Below, one piece after another: positions 20,851 to 29,112 of a DNA stretch of 33,154 nt. The stretch is from JBDROX01 sp043809645. Its GTDB lineage: Bacteria; Patescibacteriota; Patescibacteriia; Magasanikbacterales; UBA922. A model generated the notes under the pieces. The model was not told where the DNA came from, ran no database searches, and saw only the letters and a program-made list of their open reading frames with translations. A program made the position numbers and the translations under genes. Location of the stretch: positions 1 through 33,154 of the forward strand of contig JBDROX010000013.1 in the NCBI GenBank assembly GCA_043809645.1, given 5' to 3'. Numbering within the stretch: position 1 is the stretch's first letter; each line of letters opens with the position of its first letter.

Positions 20851-22440
20851 CTATAGCACTCTTGAGTTCTGATTGGAGGAGTTGTTCTCCTCCTTTTTTC
20901 TCTCTTTCTCTTTCTCGGCTTTTTCCACCGCGTCCTTCTGTCCTTGAATAAATGTGTCAATAATCGCGCGTATTTCTTCCACGCGTTTTTTCATTCCAAA
21001 ACGATCTTCCTCTTCTGGGGTTGCCAAATGGTCCGCAACTAACTTGAGCATGTTCAAAGCGCGTTCCTCTTTTGCATTTTGGAGTATTGTCTCGATCTGT
21101 TTTTTGGCTTCCTCTCCGGTTATACTCTTTTTTTTCGCTTGTTCCAAAATATTTCCAATGCGATATATGGCAACAGTCGTTTGTTCTTTCAATAATTGTT
21201 GGTTAAGATCATACAGTTCTTTGTCTTCACGGCTCCAGGCATCTCTTGGAATTTTTTCAAGCTCTTGGGATCTATGCCCCGCCCAAGTTCTGGTGGCGAT
21301 AGGATTGAGACGGGCAAGCGCTTTGAGATTCTCAGGATTTTGTTCCATGATATCGGCTACAAGAGTGCGCTTTTTTTCATCCGGCACATCCTTGTCAAAA
21401 AGATACTCCGCGATGATAACCACTTCTTCGTTACGAAATGAACTGCCTGTATCTATTTTTTTTCTAATTACTGTGTCTACATACATACTCTGTACACGCG
21501 TGTCTTTTTTTGCAAGATTGGTAAGCGTGTTCGGATTTTCACCTACCAGGCGTCTTGCCACCTTTTCTTTTTCTTGTGCATCATCTGTCTCACCGGCGTA
21601 TGTTGCAAGAATGCGTATTTGTCTTTGAGAAAGACTTTTCGTGTTCCCAGATTCCAGAATGCGTTTGGCGACATATTTTCTTACCACGGGACTAACCAGC
21701 GCGAGCTCTTCTGATCGTTTATTTATATCACGTGTGCCGGATTCAGAAAGCCCCAAGTCCTCGACTTGTTTTTTATAAGAAGGAGCTCTATGCACCTCGC
21801 TTCCTTGTGGTAATTGATCTCCGGTGGTAGCTCTGAGTTTTGGCATTTCTGTCAATTGAATGTGATTCACCGAATTGCCCTGAAATTTACCTCTTGAGCC
21901 AACTTTTTGTCCTTCTGCAAGTGGGTAGCACTGACCGTGCACAGGTTCTATGTTTGAACTTATTTGTTGCTCGGGAGATAGAATACATGTGCCAGCAAGA
22001 TCATGCGGTGTAATCTTCATTTCAGTGACAGGTTTTGATGGGTTATAAAAAGTATCTCCTATTTTTAAAATAGGTTGTCTGTGGTTTGATGTAAGTTGGA
22101 TGAACGCAGTTGTATCCGTAAAAAAATCTTTTTGCTGAAGTCTTTGCCATGCAGCTAAAAATATTTCCATATTACCATTACAATCACCTACCTTATGAAG
22201 AAGTAGATCAGTAATGCGCTCTTTTGTATAATCTACAGTCTCTCCTTTCATTTTTGGTTGCTCAAGTTCATGTGCGACCGCCAATGGATCTCTTGTTGTT
22301 TCTGCTAGACTTAGTATTCTTGGCATGAACTGTATTTCAAATTTTTTTTCTGCTTTTAAAATATCCGGTATTGGTACAGGGTCGTTTTTAGTAGTATGTG
22401 TAATTCTCGTATACCAAGACAGTCGGTCGATCTTGTTCAA
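20851..22440 (-). CDS. Large protein with a possible transglutaminase-like domain, main open frame
   Basis: 529 codons from the TTG at 22440; the real gene very likely begins at 22811 and is broken (next entry). Near the N-terminus HKVGDCNGNMEIFLAAWQRL, then LTSNHRQPILKIGDTFYNPS recalls the Cys...His...Asp layout of transglutaminase-like (papain-fold) domains, in which GDC starts the catalytic helix and H...D-P follows on strands. This is a weak, pattern-only assignment. The rest is helical and charged, with repeats of about 40 residues (RRLVGENPNTLTNLAKKDTR; VADIMEQNPENLKALARLNP) that look like a helical solenoid, and a lysine-rich end. No known family is named. The stop is TAG. The likely N-terminal membrane or signal segment suggests it acts at the envelope. 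Confidence 0.7.
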   Translation of the reverse strand: MNKIDRLSWYTRITHTTKNDPVPIPDILKAEKKFEIQFMPRILSLAETTRDPLAVAHELEQPKMKGETVDYTKERITDLLLHKVGDCNGNMEIFLAAWQRLQQKDFFTDTTAFIQLTSNHRQPILKIGDTFYNPSKPVTEMKITPHDLAGTCILSPEQQISSNIEPVHGQCYPLAEGQKVGSRGKFQGNSVNHIQLTEMPKLRATTGDQLPQGSEVHRAPSYKKQVEDLGLSESGTRDINKRSEELALVSPVVRKYVAKRILESGNTKSLSQRQIRILATYAGETDDAQEKEKVARRLVGENPNTLTNLAKKDTRVQSMYVDTVIRKKIDTGSSFRNEEVVIIAEYLFDKDVPDEKKRTLVADIMEQNPENLKALARLNPIATRTWAGHRSQELEKIPRDAWSREDKELYDLNQQLLKEQTTVAIYRIGNILEQAKKKSITGEEAKKQIETILQNAKEERALNMLKLVADHLATPEEEDRFGMKKRVEEIRAIIDTFIQGQKDAVEKAEKEKERKKEENNSSNQNSRVL

Positions 22441-22811
22441 CCTGGGATGTTCATTTAATGTTTTTGTTTCGTCTAAAAATTTTTTTCGAGAATCATGAAA
22501 ATGGACTTTGATAAGTCCTTTTTTTCTACCTCTTTTTTTTCTACCTCTTTTTTTTCACGTTTGTTTTTTTTGCTCTTGTACTATTGTTGGTCTTGTCTCA
22601 AGAGAGTCAATATATCCGGCAGCTCCCATGTGCATACTCAAAGCAACGCTCGCTGGCACGAGCCAGCGTCGGATGTTGTGCATAAATCCACTCGGCGGTT
22701 TTTTTCTTGCCCCTTCTTTGTTTCCAAGTTTCTATCCGTTTGTGCGGCCTCTTCTGCTTTTGGGTGATGCATTTGAAGTGCCTCCGGTGGAATGTATCGT
22801 TCGGGATTCAT
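22441..22811 (-). pseudogene. Broken N-terminal part of the transglutaminase-like gene (three frame breaks)
   Basis: From the ATG at 22811 the minus strand reads MNPERYIPPEALQMHHPKAE, then changes frame at the T7 run 22699-22705. The next frame gives a signal-like segment (FMHNIRRWLVPASVALSMHM) and reaches a TGA after the T8 run 22564-22571. A third frame carries EVEKKEVEKKDLSKSIFMIL and breaks at 22475-22486. Changing one base in each run (+1, -1, +1) joins everything to the 529-codon frame as one protein of about 653 residues. A promoter lies just upstream. All breaks are in homopolymers, so sequencing error, polymerase slippage or true decay are all possible. The strand with the larger ORFs here (plus) is a shadow. 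Confidence 0.6.
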
Positions 22812-22832
22812 GTGTTATCTCAAATTTACTAC

Positions 22833-22861
22833 AGTATACCTCTTTTTTTATCTCCATGCAA
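22833..22861 (-). promoter_or_regulatory. Promoter of the transglutaminase-like gene
   Basis: Minus strand TTGCAT (22861-22856), 17-bp spacer, TATACT (22838-22833). The leader to the ATG at 22811 is about 15 nt. Confidence 0.7.
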
Positions 22862-22882
22862 GTAAAGGATATATATAAAAAA

Positions 22883-22910
22883 ACCGAAGTGATGATACTT
22901 CGGTTTTTTT
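22883..22910. terminator. Bidirectional terminator after lemA
   Basis: ACCGAAGT (22883-22890), loop GATGAT, ACTTCGGT (22897-22904), A-tract on the left and T-tract on the right. It ends lemA on the minus strand. Confidence 0.9.
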
Positions 22911-22924
22911 ACGGAATGTATTCT

Positions 22925-23488
22925 TTAGAGTTTCACCTCAACATTTTTCCTCTCGCTCTCGTCATCGACCTCAAAGAAATCAAATTTCTTGAAGCCGAAC
23001 ATTCCAGCAACGAGATTGTTTGGGAAGACTTCGATCTTTGTGTTGAAGTCGCGGACCTGTCCGTTGTAGAATCTTCGTGAAGCCTGGATTTTGTTCTCTG
23101 TGTCAGAGAGCTCGTCCATGAGCTGCATAACAGTGGTATTTGCCTTGAGGTCTGGATATGCCTCGACTGCGATTTGGAGTTTTCCAAGCATCCCACCGAG
23201 GAGCCCTTCTGCTGTACCGAGTGCTTTGGTGTCTCCTTTTTCCTGTGCATCCATTGCCTGTGCTCTGTACTTCGTAACGTTCTCGAGAAGCTCCTTTTCA
23301 TGCTTCATGTATCCCTTCACAGAGTTTACCAAGTTTGGGATGAGATCGTGACGACGTTTCAGTTGAACATCGATATCACTCCAGCCTTCTTTGACTCTAT
23401 TTCGCATCTTTACGAGGGTATTGAAGACACTAATGAGCCAAAGGACGAGGAGGACGAGGAAGCCTATTAAAATATAGACAAATAACAT
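22925..23488 (-). CDS. lemA: LemA family protein
   Basis: 187 residues. One N-terminal membrane helix (LFVYILIGFLVLLVLWLISVFN), then the conserved LemA helical bundle: RNRVKEGWSDIDVQLKRRHD, LIPNLVNSVKGYMKHEKELL, AYPDLKANTTVMQLMDELSD, TENKIQASRRFYNGQVRDFN, FPNNLVAGMFGFKKFDFFEV. LemA is a widespread envelope protein of unclear function often found with HtpX, which lies downstream here. It is divergent from rseP. The stop is TAA. Confidence 0.96.
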   Translation of the reverse strand: MLFVYILIGFLVLLVLWLISVFNTLVKMRNRVKEGWSDIDVQLKRRHDLIPNLVNSVKGYMKHEKELLENVTKYRAQAMDAQEKGDTKALGTAEGLLGGMLGKLQIAVEAYPDLKANTTVMQLMDELSDTENKIQASRRFYNGQVRDFNTKIEVFPNNLVAGMFGFKKFDFFEVDDESERKNVEVKL

Positions 23489-23532
23489 AGATTTCTAGGT
23501 TAATGTAGTTAAATAAATAATACGTGAATAAG

Positions 23533-23561
23533 TTGAAAAAAAACACTTACTGTGCGATACT
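23533..23561 (+). promoter_or_regulatory. Promoter of rseP
   Basis: TTGAAA (23533-23538), 17-bp spacer, GATACT (23556-23561). A second TATACT at 23575-23580 lacks a good -35. Confidence 0.6.
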
Positions 23562-23585
23562 ACTGTCACTATTTTATACTGTAAA
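23557..23585 (-). promoter_or_regulatory. Candidate promoter of lemA, overlapping the rseP promoter
   Basis: Minus strand TTTACA (23585-23580), 17-bp spacer, TAGTAT (23562-23557), which overlaps the rseP -10 by five bases. Leader about 60 nt. Confidence 0.4.
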
Positions 23586-23604
23586 TACTCATTCCGTCAA
23601 CCCT

Positions 23605-24774
23605 ATGTATATACTCATCTTTATTTTGATTCTTAGTTTATTGATCTTTGTCCATGAATTTGGGCATTTTATTGTTGCACGGAAAAGTGGAATGAAAGTA
23701 TATGAGTTTGGATTTGGGTATCCACCACGGGCTATCGGGGTATACAGGGATCCAAAGACAAAGAAATTAGTATGGGTAACCAGAAAAAAGTCAAAAAGTA
23801 CACTCAAAAATACTGTTGGTGGGGCAGAGAAAGAAGAGGAATATCCAGCAACACTTTATACTATCAACTGGCTCCCGCTTGGTGGTTTTGTAAAAATAAA
23901 AGGTGAGAACGGAGAAAAGGTAAAGGATACGGACAGTTTTGGGTATCACAAATTTTGGAAAAAAGCCCTGGTCCTGATTGCTGGTGTAACGATGAATTTT
24001 CTCCTTGCAGCAGTTCTTCTAGGTTTTGGATTCATGGTTGGGCTTCCTGCAGACGCAGAACTTCTGAAAGATAAGCGCGCTATTATTGTCGAGGAGCCAG
24101 CTGTTATGGTTCAGCAAGTCGTCGAAGACTCTCCAGCAGAGGCAGCCGGTCTTGCTTTTGGAGACAAAATTATTAAAATCGATGAAGAAGAGGTCGAGGA
24201 CACTGAAATGCTTATTTCATATGTCACACAGCATGGAAACGACTCTATTTCCCTTCTTGTTTTGAAAAATGGAGAGACAATGGCACTCAGCGTGATACCG
24301 CAGCAGCTGGACCCAGAGGATACGCCGAAGATCGGTGTGATCCTGGCAGATGCTGGTATTATTCGATATCCGTGGTACATTGCACTGTACAAGGGGTTTG
24401 TTGCGGCAGCTATTGCCGTGGTGAATATTTTGATTGCTTTCTACTTCCTCATAAAGAATCTGGTCATGGGGCAAGGATTAGCTTTTTCTGTTGCAGGGCC
24501 AGTAGGTATCGCTGTTATTGTGGGAGACAGTGCAAAGCTTGGATTCTCTTATCTCATCAATGTAACTGCCATGCTTTCTTTGAGCCTGGCGGTGCTCAAC
24601 ATCCTTCCAATACCTGCTCTTGACGGAGGACGCCTTGTGTTTGTTATTATAGAAAGAGTATTCAAGAAACCAGTTCCATTGAAATACGAACAAGCTGCTC
24701 ATACTGTTGGTTTCCTGCTTCTGATGCTCCTTATTGTTGTCGTCACGTGGAGGGACGTTGCCAAACTTTTTTAA
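23605..24774 (+). CDS. rseP: Site-2 zinc metalloprotease RseP (M50)
   Basis: 390 residues from the ATG at 23605, which places the catalytic HEFGH (residues 17-21) in the first membrane helix as in other RseP/MlaA-type site-2 proteases; an in-frame upstream start at 23524 lies before the promoter and is rejected. A PDZ domain follows in the middle (VVEDSPAEAAGLAFGDKIIK), and the second catalytic motif NILPIPALDGGRLVF is near residue 335. RseP cuts anti-sigma factors and signal-peptide remnants within the membrane. It is 9 nt upstream of pheS. The stop is TAA. Confidence 0.95.
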   Translation: MYILIFILILSLLIFVHEFGHFIVARKSGMKVYEFGFGYPPRAIGVYRDPKTKKLVWVTRKKSKSTLKNTVGGAEKEEEYPATLYTINWLPLGGFVKIKGENGEKVKDTDSFGYHKFWKKALVLIAGVTMNFLLAAVLLGFGFMVGLPADAELLKDKRAIIVEEPAVMVQQVVEDSPAEAAGLAFGDKIIKIDEEEVEDTEMLISYVTQHGNDSISLLVLKNGETMALSVIPQQLDPEDTPKIGVILADAGIIRYPWYIALYKGFVAAAIAVVNILIAFYFLIKNLVMGQGLAFSVAGPVGIAVIVGDSAKLGFSYLINVTAMLSLSLAVLNILPIPALDGGRLVFVIIERVFKKPVPLKYEQAAHTVGFLLLMLLIVVVTWRDVAKLF

Positions 24775-24783
24775 ACCATATCT

Positions 24784-25815
24784 ATGAAAGAAGAATTTGA
24801 ACAACTCAAAAAGGATTTTCTAGCTGCGATTGGAAAAGTTCATGACACCCTGAAGCTTGATGAATTGCATCAGCAATTTTTTTCTCGGCGCAGTGGAGAA
24901 ATGACAGAACTCATGAAGAATATGGCAGGTCTGGCAGATGATGCTCGCAGAGAGGTTGGGAAGTTCGCAAACCAGATAAAATCAGAACTTCTTGGTGTGT
25001 ATTCAGAAAAGGAAGAAGAGCTAAAATCAGAAGAGAGGAGTGGTGAGCTCGAAGTCGAACGGATTGATGTAACTCAGCCGAAACTTCCAAAACAAGAACA
25101 AGGACATCTTCATCCTATGACAATAGTAGAGCATGAACTCATAGACCTCTTCACCTCCATGGGGCTCATGGTTCTCGATGGTCCAGAGCTCGAGAGCGAC
25201 TATTATAATTTTGAAGCGCTCAATATTCCCAAGACACATTCAGCACGAGAGAGTATGGATACTTTTTTTATAAAAGGGCATCCAGGATGGTCTATGCGTC
25301 CACACACTTCACCAGTGCAAGTCCGTGCTATGCAAAAGTATGGCGCACCACTCCGTACAATAGTACCAGGGCGATGCTTTCGAAATGAGGCAACGGACGG
25401 AAGTCATGAGCATACATTTTATCAGCTCGAAGGGCTTGTCATTGACAAGAATATTTCGATTGCCCATCTCATCGGTGTGATGAAAGGGCTTCTGAAAGGA
25501 ATGCTGGGGCGAGAAGTGGAAATACGCCTTCGTCCAGGATATTTTCCATTTGTTGAGCCTGGATTTGAACTCGATATGCGATGCCTCGTCTGCGAGGGGG
25601 AAGGGTGCCGTGCTTGTAAGCATTCTGGTTGGGTCGAGATTATTCCTTGTGGACTTGTACACCCAAATGTACTCAAAGCTGGTGGCATTGATCCAAAAGA
25701 ATATTCTGGTTTTGCGTTTGGTCTCGGTTCTATGAGACTCGCAATGCAGAGGTTCGGGATAGAAGATATCCGGCATTTTCACTCAGGTGATCTGAGATTT
25801 TTAGCACAGTTCTAG
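24784..25815 (+). CDS. pheS: Phenylalanyl-tRNA synthetase alpha subunit
   Basis: 343 residues, class II synthetase catalytic subunit. The N-terminal coiled coil is followed by the core: HPMTIVEHELIDLFTSMGLM, RPHTSPVQVRAM (motif 2 start), GRCFRNEATDGSHEHTFYQL, and motif 3 GFAFGLGSMRLAMQRFGIED. A cysteine cluster C-x2-C...C-x2-C (MRCLVC...CRACKHSGW), common in many bacterial PheS, is present. It is separated from pheT by a 288-bp stretch holding a gene remnant. The stop is TAG. Confidence 0.97.
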   Translation: MKEEFEQLKKDFLAAIGKVHDTLKLDELHQQFFSRRSGEMTELMKNMAGLADDARREVGKFANQIKSELLGVYSEKEEELKSEERSGELEVERIDVTQPKLPKQEQGHLHPMTIVEHELIDLFTSMGLMVLDGPELESDYYNFEALNIPKTHSARESMDTFFIKGHPGWSMRPHTSPVQVRAMQKYGAPLRTIVPGRCFRNEATDGSHEHTFYQLEGLVIDKNISIAHLIGVMKGLLKGMLGREVEIRLRPGYFPFVEPGFELDMRCLVCEGEGCRACKHSGWVEIIPCGLVHPNVLKAGGIDPKEYSGFAFGLGSMRLAMQRFGIEDIRHFHSGDLRFLAQF

Positions 25816-25905
25816 ATGTTTGATCGCTTTACTTTTTGAAGATATTGAAATTGTTGGAGTATTGAAGGTGTTCAGGGCGTACTATATATTTTTTGGGAGG
25901 AAAAT

Positions 25906-26071
25906 GTGGAATTTGGTTATGAAAAATTAGAAGTGACTAAGCTTGCAAAGGAACTAATTAAGAACATTTGATATGGAATATATTGAGCAAGGAAGATGTA
26001 ATGAAATCGAATCAGTAATTCAAGAGCTCTACTTCAAGCTCATAGGTCTATCAAAATACCTTAAGAAATAA
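25906..26071 (+). pseudogene. Remnant of a four-helix-bundle protein (23S rRNA intervening-sequence type)
   Basis: After GGGAGG (25895-25900), a GTG at 25906 reads VEFGYEKLEVTKLAKELIKN and stops at TGA (25969). In the next frame, EQGRCNEIESVIQELYFKLI and GLSKYLKK end at TAA (26069-26071). The two pieces match the start (F.YEKLEVWKLA) and end (IEELYKxLIGLIKYLKK) of the four-helix-bundle family often seen in such genomes; the normal 120-residue middle is deleted. The flanking 25816-25905 and 26072-26103 show nothing else. Confidence 0.7.
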
Positions 26072-26103
26072 TCAATTAGAACAGATATAACAACTACAAC
26101 ATT

Positions 26104-28560
26104 ATGCTTATTTCAAAAAATTGGCTCCAAGAATTCGTTTTTCTTCCTGACTCTCTCACTCCAGAAGAACTCGCAGATGGGATGACGATGAAGACTGTAG
26201 AGGTTGAGGGGGTGGAACATCAAGGGTCTTCTTTAGAAAAGATTGTCCTAGGGGCTGTAACAGCTGTTGAGAAACATCCAGATGCAGACAAACTCCTTGT
26301 CTGCCAGGTTGATGCTGGTAAAGAGAAAGTCCAGGTTGTGTGTGGTGGATTAAATGTAAAAAAAGGAATGAAGGTTGCTCTTGGAAAAATTGGCGCATCA
26401 GTTCACTGGCATGGAGAAGGAGATCCAATCGTCCTCAAAAAAACAAAGATTCGAGGAGTAGAGTCATTTGGTATGATATGTGCAAGTGACGAAATTGGAC
26501 TTGGCTCTTTGTTTCCAAAACAAGATGAAAAAGAAATTCTCGATTTGTCCCATATAGAGGCAGAGACTGGAACACCGCTTGCAGAAGCGCTTGAGCTGAA
26601 TGATATTGTTCTCGATATTGATAACAAGTCGATGACCCATCGTCCAGACCTCTGGGGACATTACGGTATGGCGCGTGAGCTTGCGGCGATTTATCACAAA
26701 AAATTGCAGGATTATAGTCCAAAAGAAATTAAGATTGGAAAAGGGGATAAGAAAATTGATCTTGTTATAGAAAACCAAGAAGAAGAACTATGCCCTAGGT
26801 ATAGTGCTGTTGCTCTGGAGAATGTTACGGTCGGTCCGTCGCCAGACTGGATGCAGAAACGACTATTGGCTGTTGGTCTCAGGCCAATTAATAATCTGGT
26901 GGATATTACCAATTACGTCATGCTCGAGCTTGGTCAACCAATGCATTGTTTTGATATAGAACAACTAACAACTAACAACGAACAATTAACAATTGAGATA
27001 CGGAAAGCAGACAAAGGAGAAGAGTTTGAGGCGTTGGATGAAAAGAATTATGAACTCACAGAAGATATGCTGGTTATTTCTCATACTGGGAAAGTAATTG
27101 CTCTGGCTGGCGTTATTGGTGGGCAGGAATCAAGCGTAAGTGAGGATACATCATCAATAGTATTTGAATCAGCAAATTTTGACTCTACCTCTGTCCGAAG
27201 AACTGCCACTGCACTCGGTGTGCGTACTGATTCTTCTGCTCGGTTTGAAAAGAGCCTTGATCCTGTGAATACAGAACTCGCCCTCAGAAAAGCAGTCCAA
27301 CTCACGCTTGAACTTTGTCCAGAAGCAAGGGTAGTGAGCGCGGTAGCAGACACATGCGTCAAAAAGAAAAGTGTAATACTCTTGGAGGTCTCACTTGAGC
27401 TTTTACATGAAAAGATTGGGACAGATATTCCAAAGAAACAGATTGTAGAAATTTTAGAGAATCTTGGTTTTGGTATTAAAATAAAAAAGAACACAATAAG
27501 TGTTCAAGTACCGTCATGGCGAGCGACAAAGGATATCTCGATTCCAGAAGATATAGTCGAGGAGGTTGCGCGTATTTATGGATATGACAATATCCCTGAG
27601 CAGCTCCCACGATTTTCTATAGAGGCACCAGAAAAAAATAAGCTTCTTTCCCTGGCTCGAAGTATTCGAGAGTCACTGGCTCTAGAACATACACTCACTG
27701 AGACAAGGAACTATTCTTATGTTTCACCAGACTGGCTTGCTAAAATCGGGATAGACAGTGCACATCATATTGCACTCGAGAATCCTATTGCAAAGGATCG
27801 CCCGCTCCTAAGAAGAAGTCTTCTCCCAAACATGCTCGAGCATGTGGAGGCAAATCTTCATAGATTTGAGGCAGTGAAACTATTCGAAGTTGGGAGGACA
27901 TACATTCTTGAAGAAGCTGGGGAACGAGCTGATAGCAGTGGTGATGATCTCCTTCCAAGACAGGATACAGTCCTCGGCATAGTGTATGCTCAAAAAGGAG
28001 ATGGAACTCCATTTTTTGTTGTTTCCAACATACTCAAGAATTTATTTTTGAAGCATGGAGTGGAATTATCATTTGTTCCATCGAGTAAACATGTTTCTTA
28101 TATCCACCCAGGTAGATCTGCTGATCTTCTCGTCTGGAAAGAGCTAATCGGAAGCATCTTTGAACTTGATCCTGGCGTACAGGACACTCTCGGGATTCCA
28201 TATCGCACAGCATTTGCAGAAGTTCATCTAGATAGAATTCTTGATTTTTGTCTAGATAGATCTCGTTATTCAGGTGTTCCACAATTTCCTTCTGTTACAA
28301 GGGATATTGCATTGCTAGTTTCCAGGGATGTCTCTCATAGAGATATAACTACAGCCATCAAGGACGCTGATGAACTCATTTCAGAGGTAGAACTTTTCGA
28401 TGTGTTTGGTGGGAAGGGAATTCCAGATGGGAAGAAAAGTATGGCATATCATATTGAATACAGAGCGACGGACAGAACACTTCGCACCGCAACCGTTGAT
28501 AAGGTACATGCAAAAGTAGTGAATATGCTTGAAAAGGATTTTGGGGGAGAGAAACGGTAG
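26104..28560 (+). CDS. pheT: Phenylalanyl-tRNA synthetase beta subunit
   Basis: 818 residues, the usual length. The EMAP-type tRNA-binding domain is near residues 40-150 (AVEKHPDADKLLVCQVDAG), then the B3/B4 editing domain (NNLVDITNYVMLELGQPMH and VIALAGVIGGQES), the B5 domain, a class II-like core (EEVARIYGYDNIP) and the C-terminal FDX-ACB anticodon-binding domain (PSVTRDIALLVSRDVSHRDI). It contains a run of five heptamers at 26960-26994 that adds about four residues to a loop after CFDI. The stop is TAG. Confidence 0.97.
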   Translation: MLISKNWLQEFVFLPDSLTPEELADGMTMKTVEVEGVEHQGSSLEKIVLGAVTAVEKHPDADKLLVCQVDAGKEKVQVVCGGLNVKKGMKVALGKIGASVHWHGEGDPIVLKKTKIRGVESFGMICASDEIGLGSLFPKQDEKEILDLSHIEAETGTPLAEALELNDIVLDIDNKSMTHRPDLWGHYGMARELAAIYHKKLQDYSPKEIKIGKGDKKIDLVIENQEEELCPRYSAVALENVTVGPSPDWMQKRLLAVGLRPINNLVDITNYVMLELGQPMHCFDIEQLTTNNEQLTIEIRKADKGEEFEALDEKNYELTEDMLVISHTGKVIALAGVIGGQESSVSEDTSSIVFESANFDSTSVRRTATALGVRTDSSARFEKSLDPVNTELALRKAVQLTLELCPEARVVSAVADTCVKKKSVILLEVSLELLHEKIGTDIPKKQIVEILENLGFGIKIKKNTISVQVPSWRATKDISIPEDIVEEVARIYGYDNIPEQLPRFSIEAPEKNKLLSLARSIRESLALEHTLTETRNYSYVSPDWLAKIGIDSAHHIALENPIAKDRPLLRRSLLPNMLEHVEANLHRFEAVKLFEVGRTYILEEAGERADSSGDDLLPRQDTVLGIVYAQKGDGTPFFVVSNILKNLFLKHGVELSFVPSSKHVSYIHPGRSADLLVWKELIGSIFELDPGVQDTLGIPYRTAFAEVHLDRILDFCLDRSRYSGVPQFPSVTRDIALLVSRDVSHRDITTAIKDADELISEVELFDVFGGKGIPDGKKSMAYHIEYRATDRTLRTATVDKVHAKVVNMLEKDFGGEKR
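26960..26994 (+). repeat. Five AACAA-type heptamers inside pheT
   Basis: AACAACT, AACAACT, AACAACG, AACAATT, AACAATT in direct succession (35 bp), read as EQLTTNNEQLTI. This lies where other PheT proteins have a short turn. Confidence 0.85.
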
Positions 28561-28631
28561 AAATTATTAATCTACAGTTAGCCCTCTTCTCCATAGGCGG
28601 ACAGACATGTGTGGGTTTTGTTTTTTTGTGG

Positions 28632-28637
28632 TATACT
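28632..28637 (+). promoter_or_regulatory. Candidate promoter of the 115-residue membrane protein
   Basis: TATACT with TG one base before (TGG TATACT), an extended -10 with no clear -35. The long inverted repeat at 28650-28705 lies in the resulting leader. Confidence 0.5.
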
Positions 28638-28649
28638 TGTGAGTAGAAA

Positions 28650-28705
28650 GTGAAAAGTAGAAAGTAGAAAGAAATTCTTTTGACTTTCTACTTTCTACTT
28701 TTCAC
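28650..28705. repeat. 22-bp perfect inverted repeat made of heptamers
   Basis: The arm 28650-28671 and its exact reverse complement 28684-28705 are separated by 12 bases. The left arm, with seven more bases, is GTAGAAA, GTGAAAA, GTAGAAA, GTAGAAA. In RNA it would form a long hairpin ending 8 bp before the ATG at 28714. Confidence 0.9.
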
Positions 28706-28713
28706 TAATTACT

Positions 28714-29061
28714 ATGCTAGACTCATCACAAGACCTTCTCTTTATCATTCTTTCTATATCCATTCTGTGGCTTACCATATTTTTGTGCTGGCTTTTGTAC
28801 CAGGCTGCAAGAATGCTCCGTAATGCAAATAAGATTATTGAGAATCTTACACAAAAGCTCGAGCTTATTGTAGAAGCAGTAGAGTTTATCAAAGAAAAGG
28901 TTGATAACGTTTCTGGAAAAATGGGAGTAGTGAGTGGGGCAGTGTCCAGTATTGTTGATAAGTTTGTTTTTGGAAAATTGACATCAAAACTCGAGGAGAA
29001 GATAAATAGTCTGAGCTCAAAAAAATCAAAAGGAAAGAAGGCCGCAAAAAAGAAGAAATAA
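28714..29061 (+). CDS. Small membrane protein with a helical domain and lysine-rich tail
   Basis: 115 residues. One N-terminal membrane helix (about 8-30, LLFIILSISILWLTIFLCWL), a heptad-like helix (NKIIENLTQKLELIVEAVEF, IKEKVDNVSGKMGVVSGAVS) and a very basic tail. This resembles DUF948-type proteins, but no firm family is claimed. A strong terminator follows, shared with the convergent gene. The stop is TAA. Confidence 0.78.
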   Translation: MLDSSQDLLFIILSISILWLTIFLCWLLYQAARMLRNANKIIENLTQKLELIVEAVEFIKEKVDNVSGKMGVVSGAVSSIVDKFVFGKLTSKLEEKINSLSSKKSKGKKAAKKKK

Positions 29062-29071
29062 TTTTTTTTAA

Positions 29072-29098
29072 AAACATAGTAACGGGCTGTGTTTTTTT
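29072..29098. terminator. Terminator between two convergent small genes
   Basis: AAACATAG (29072-29079) pairs with CTGTGTTT (29087-29094) with one T-G pair, loop of 7, T-run to 29098; an A-tract on the left would also serve the minus strand. Confidence 0.7.
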
Positions 29099-29112
29099 AT
29101 CCTTCATTTTTG

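Noticed and set aside
22555..22600. In-frame TGA in the broken N-terminal part as selenocysteine or recoded codon
   Set aside because: What follows in that frame is Lys/Arg/Gly low-complexity; a change of frame in the T8 run gives a much better sequence. No other gene has in-frame TGA.
22508..23080. 190-codon plus-strand ORF before lemA
   Set aside because: It crosses the lemA terminator and lemA itself antisense; the coding signals are on the minus strand.
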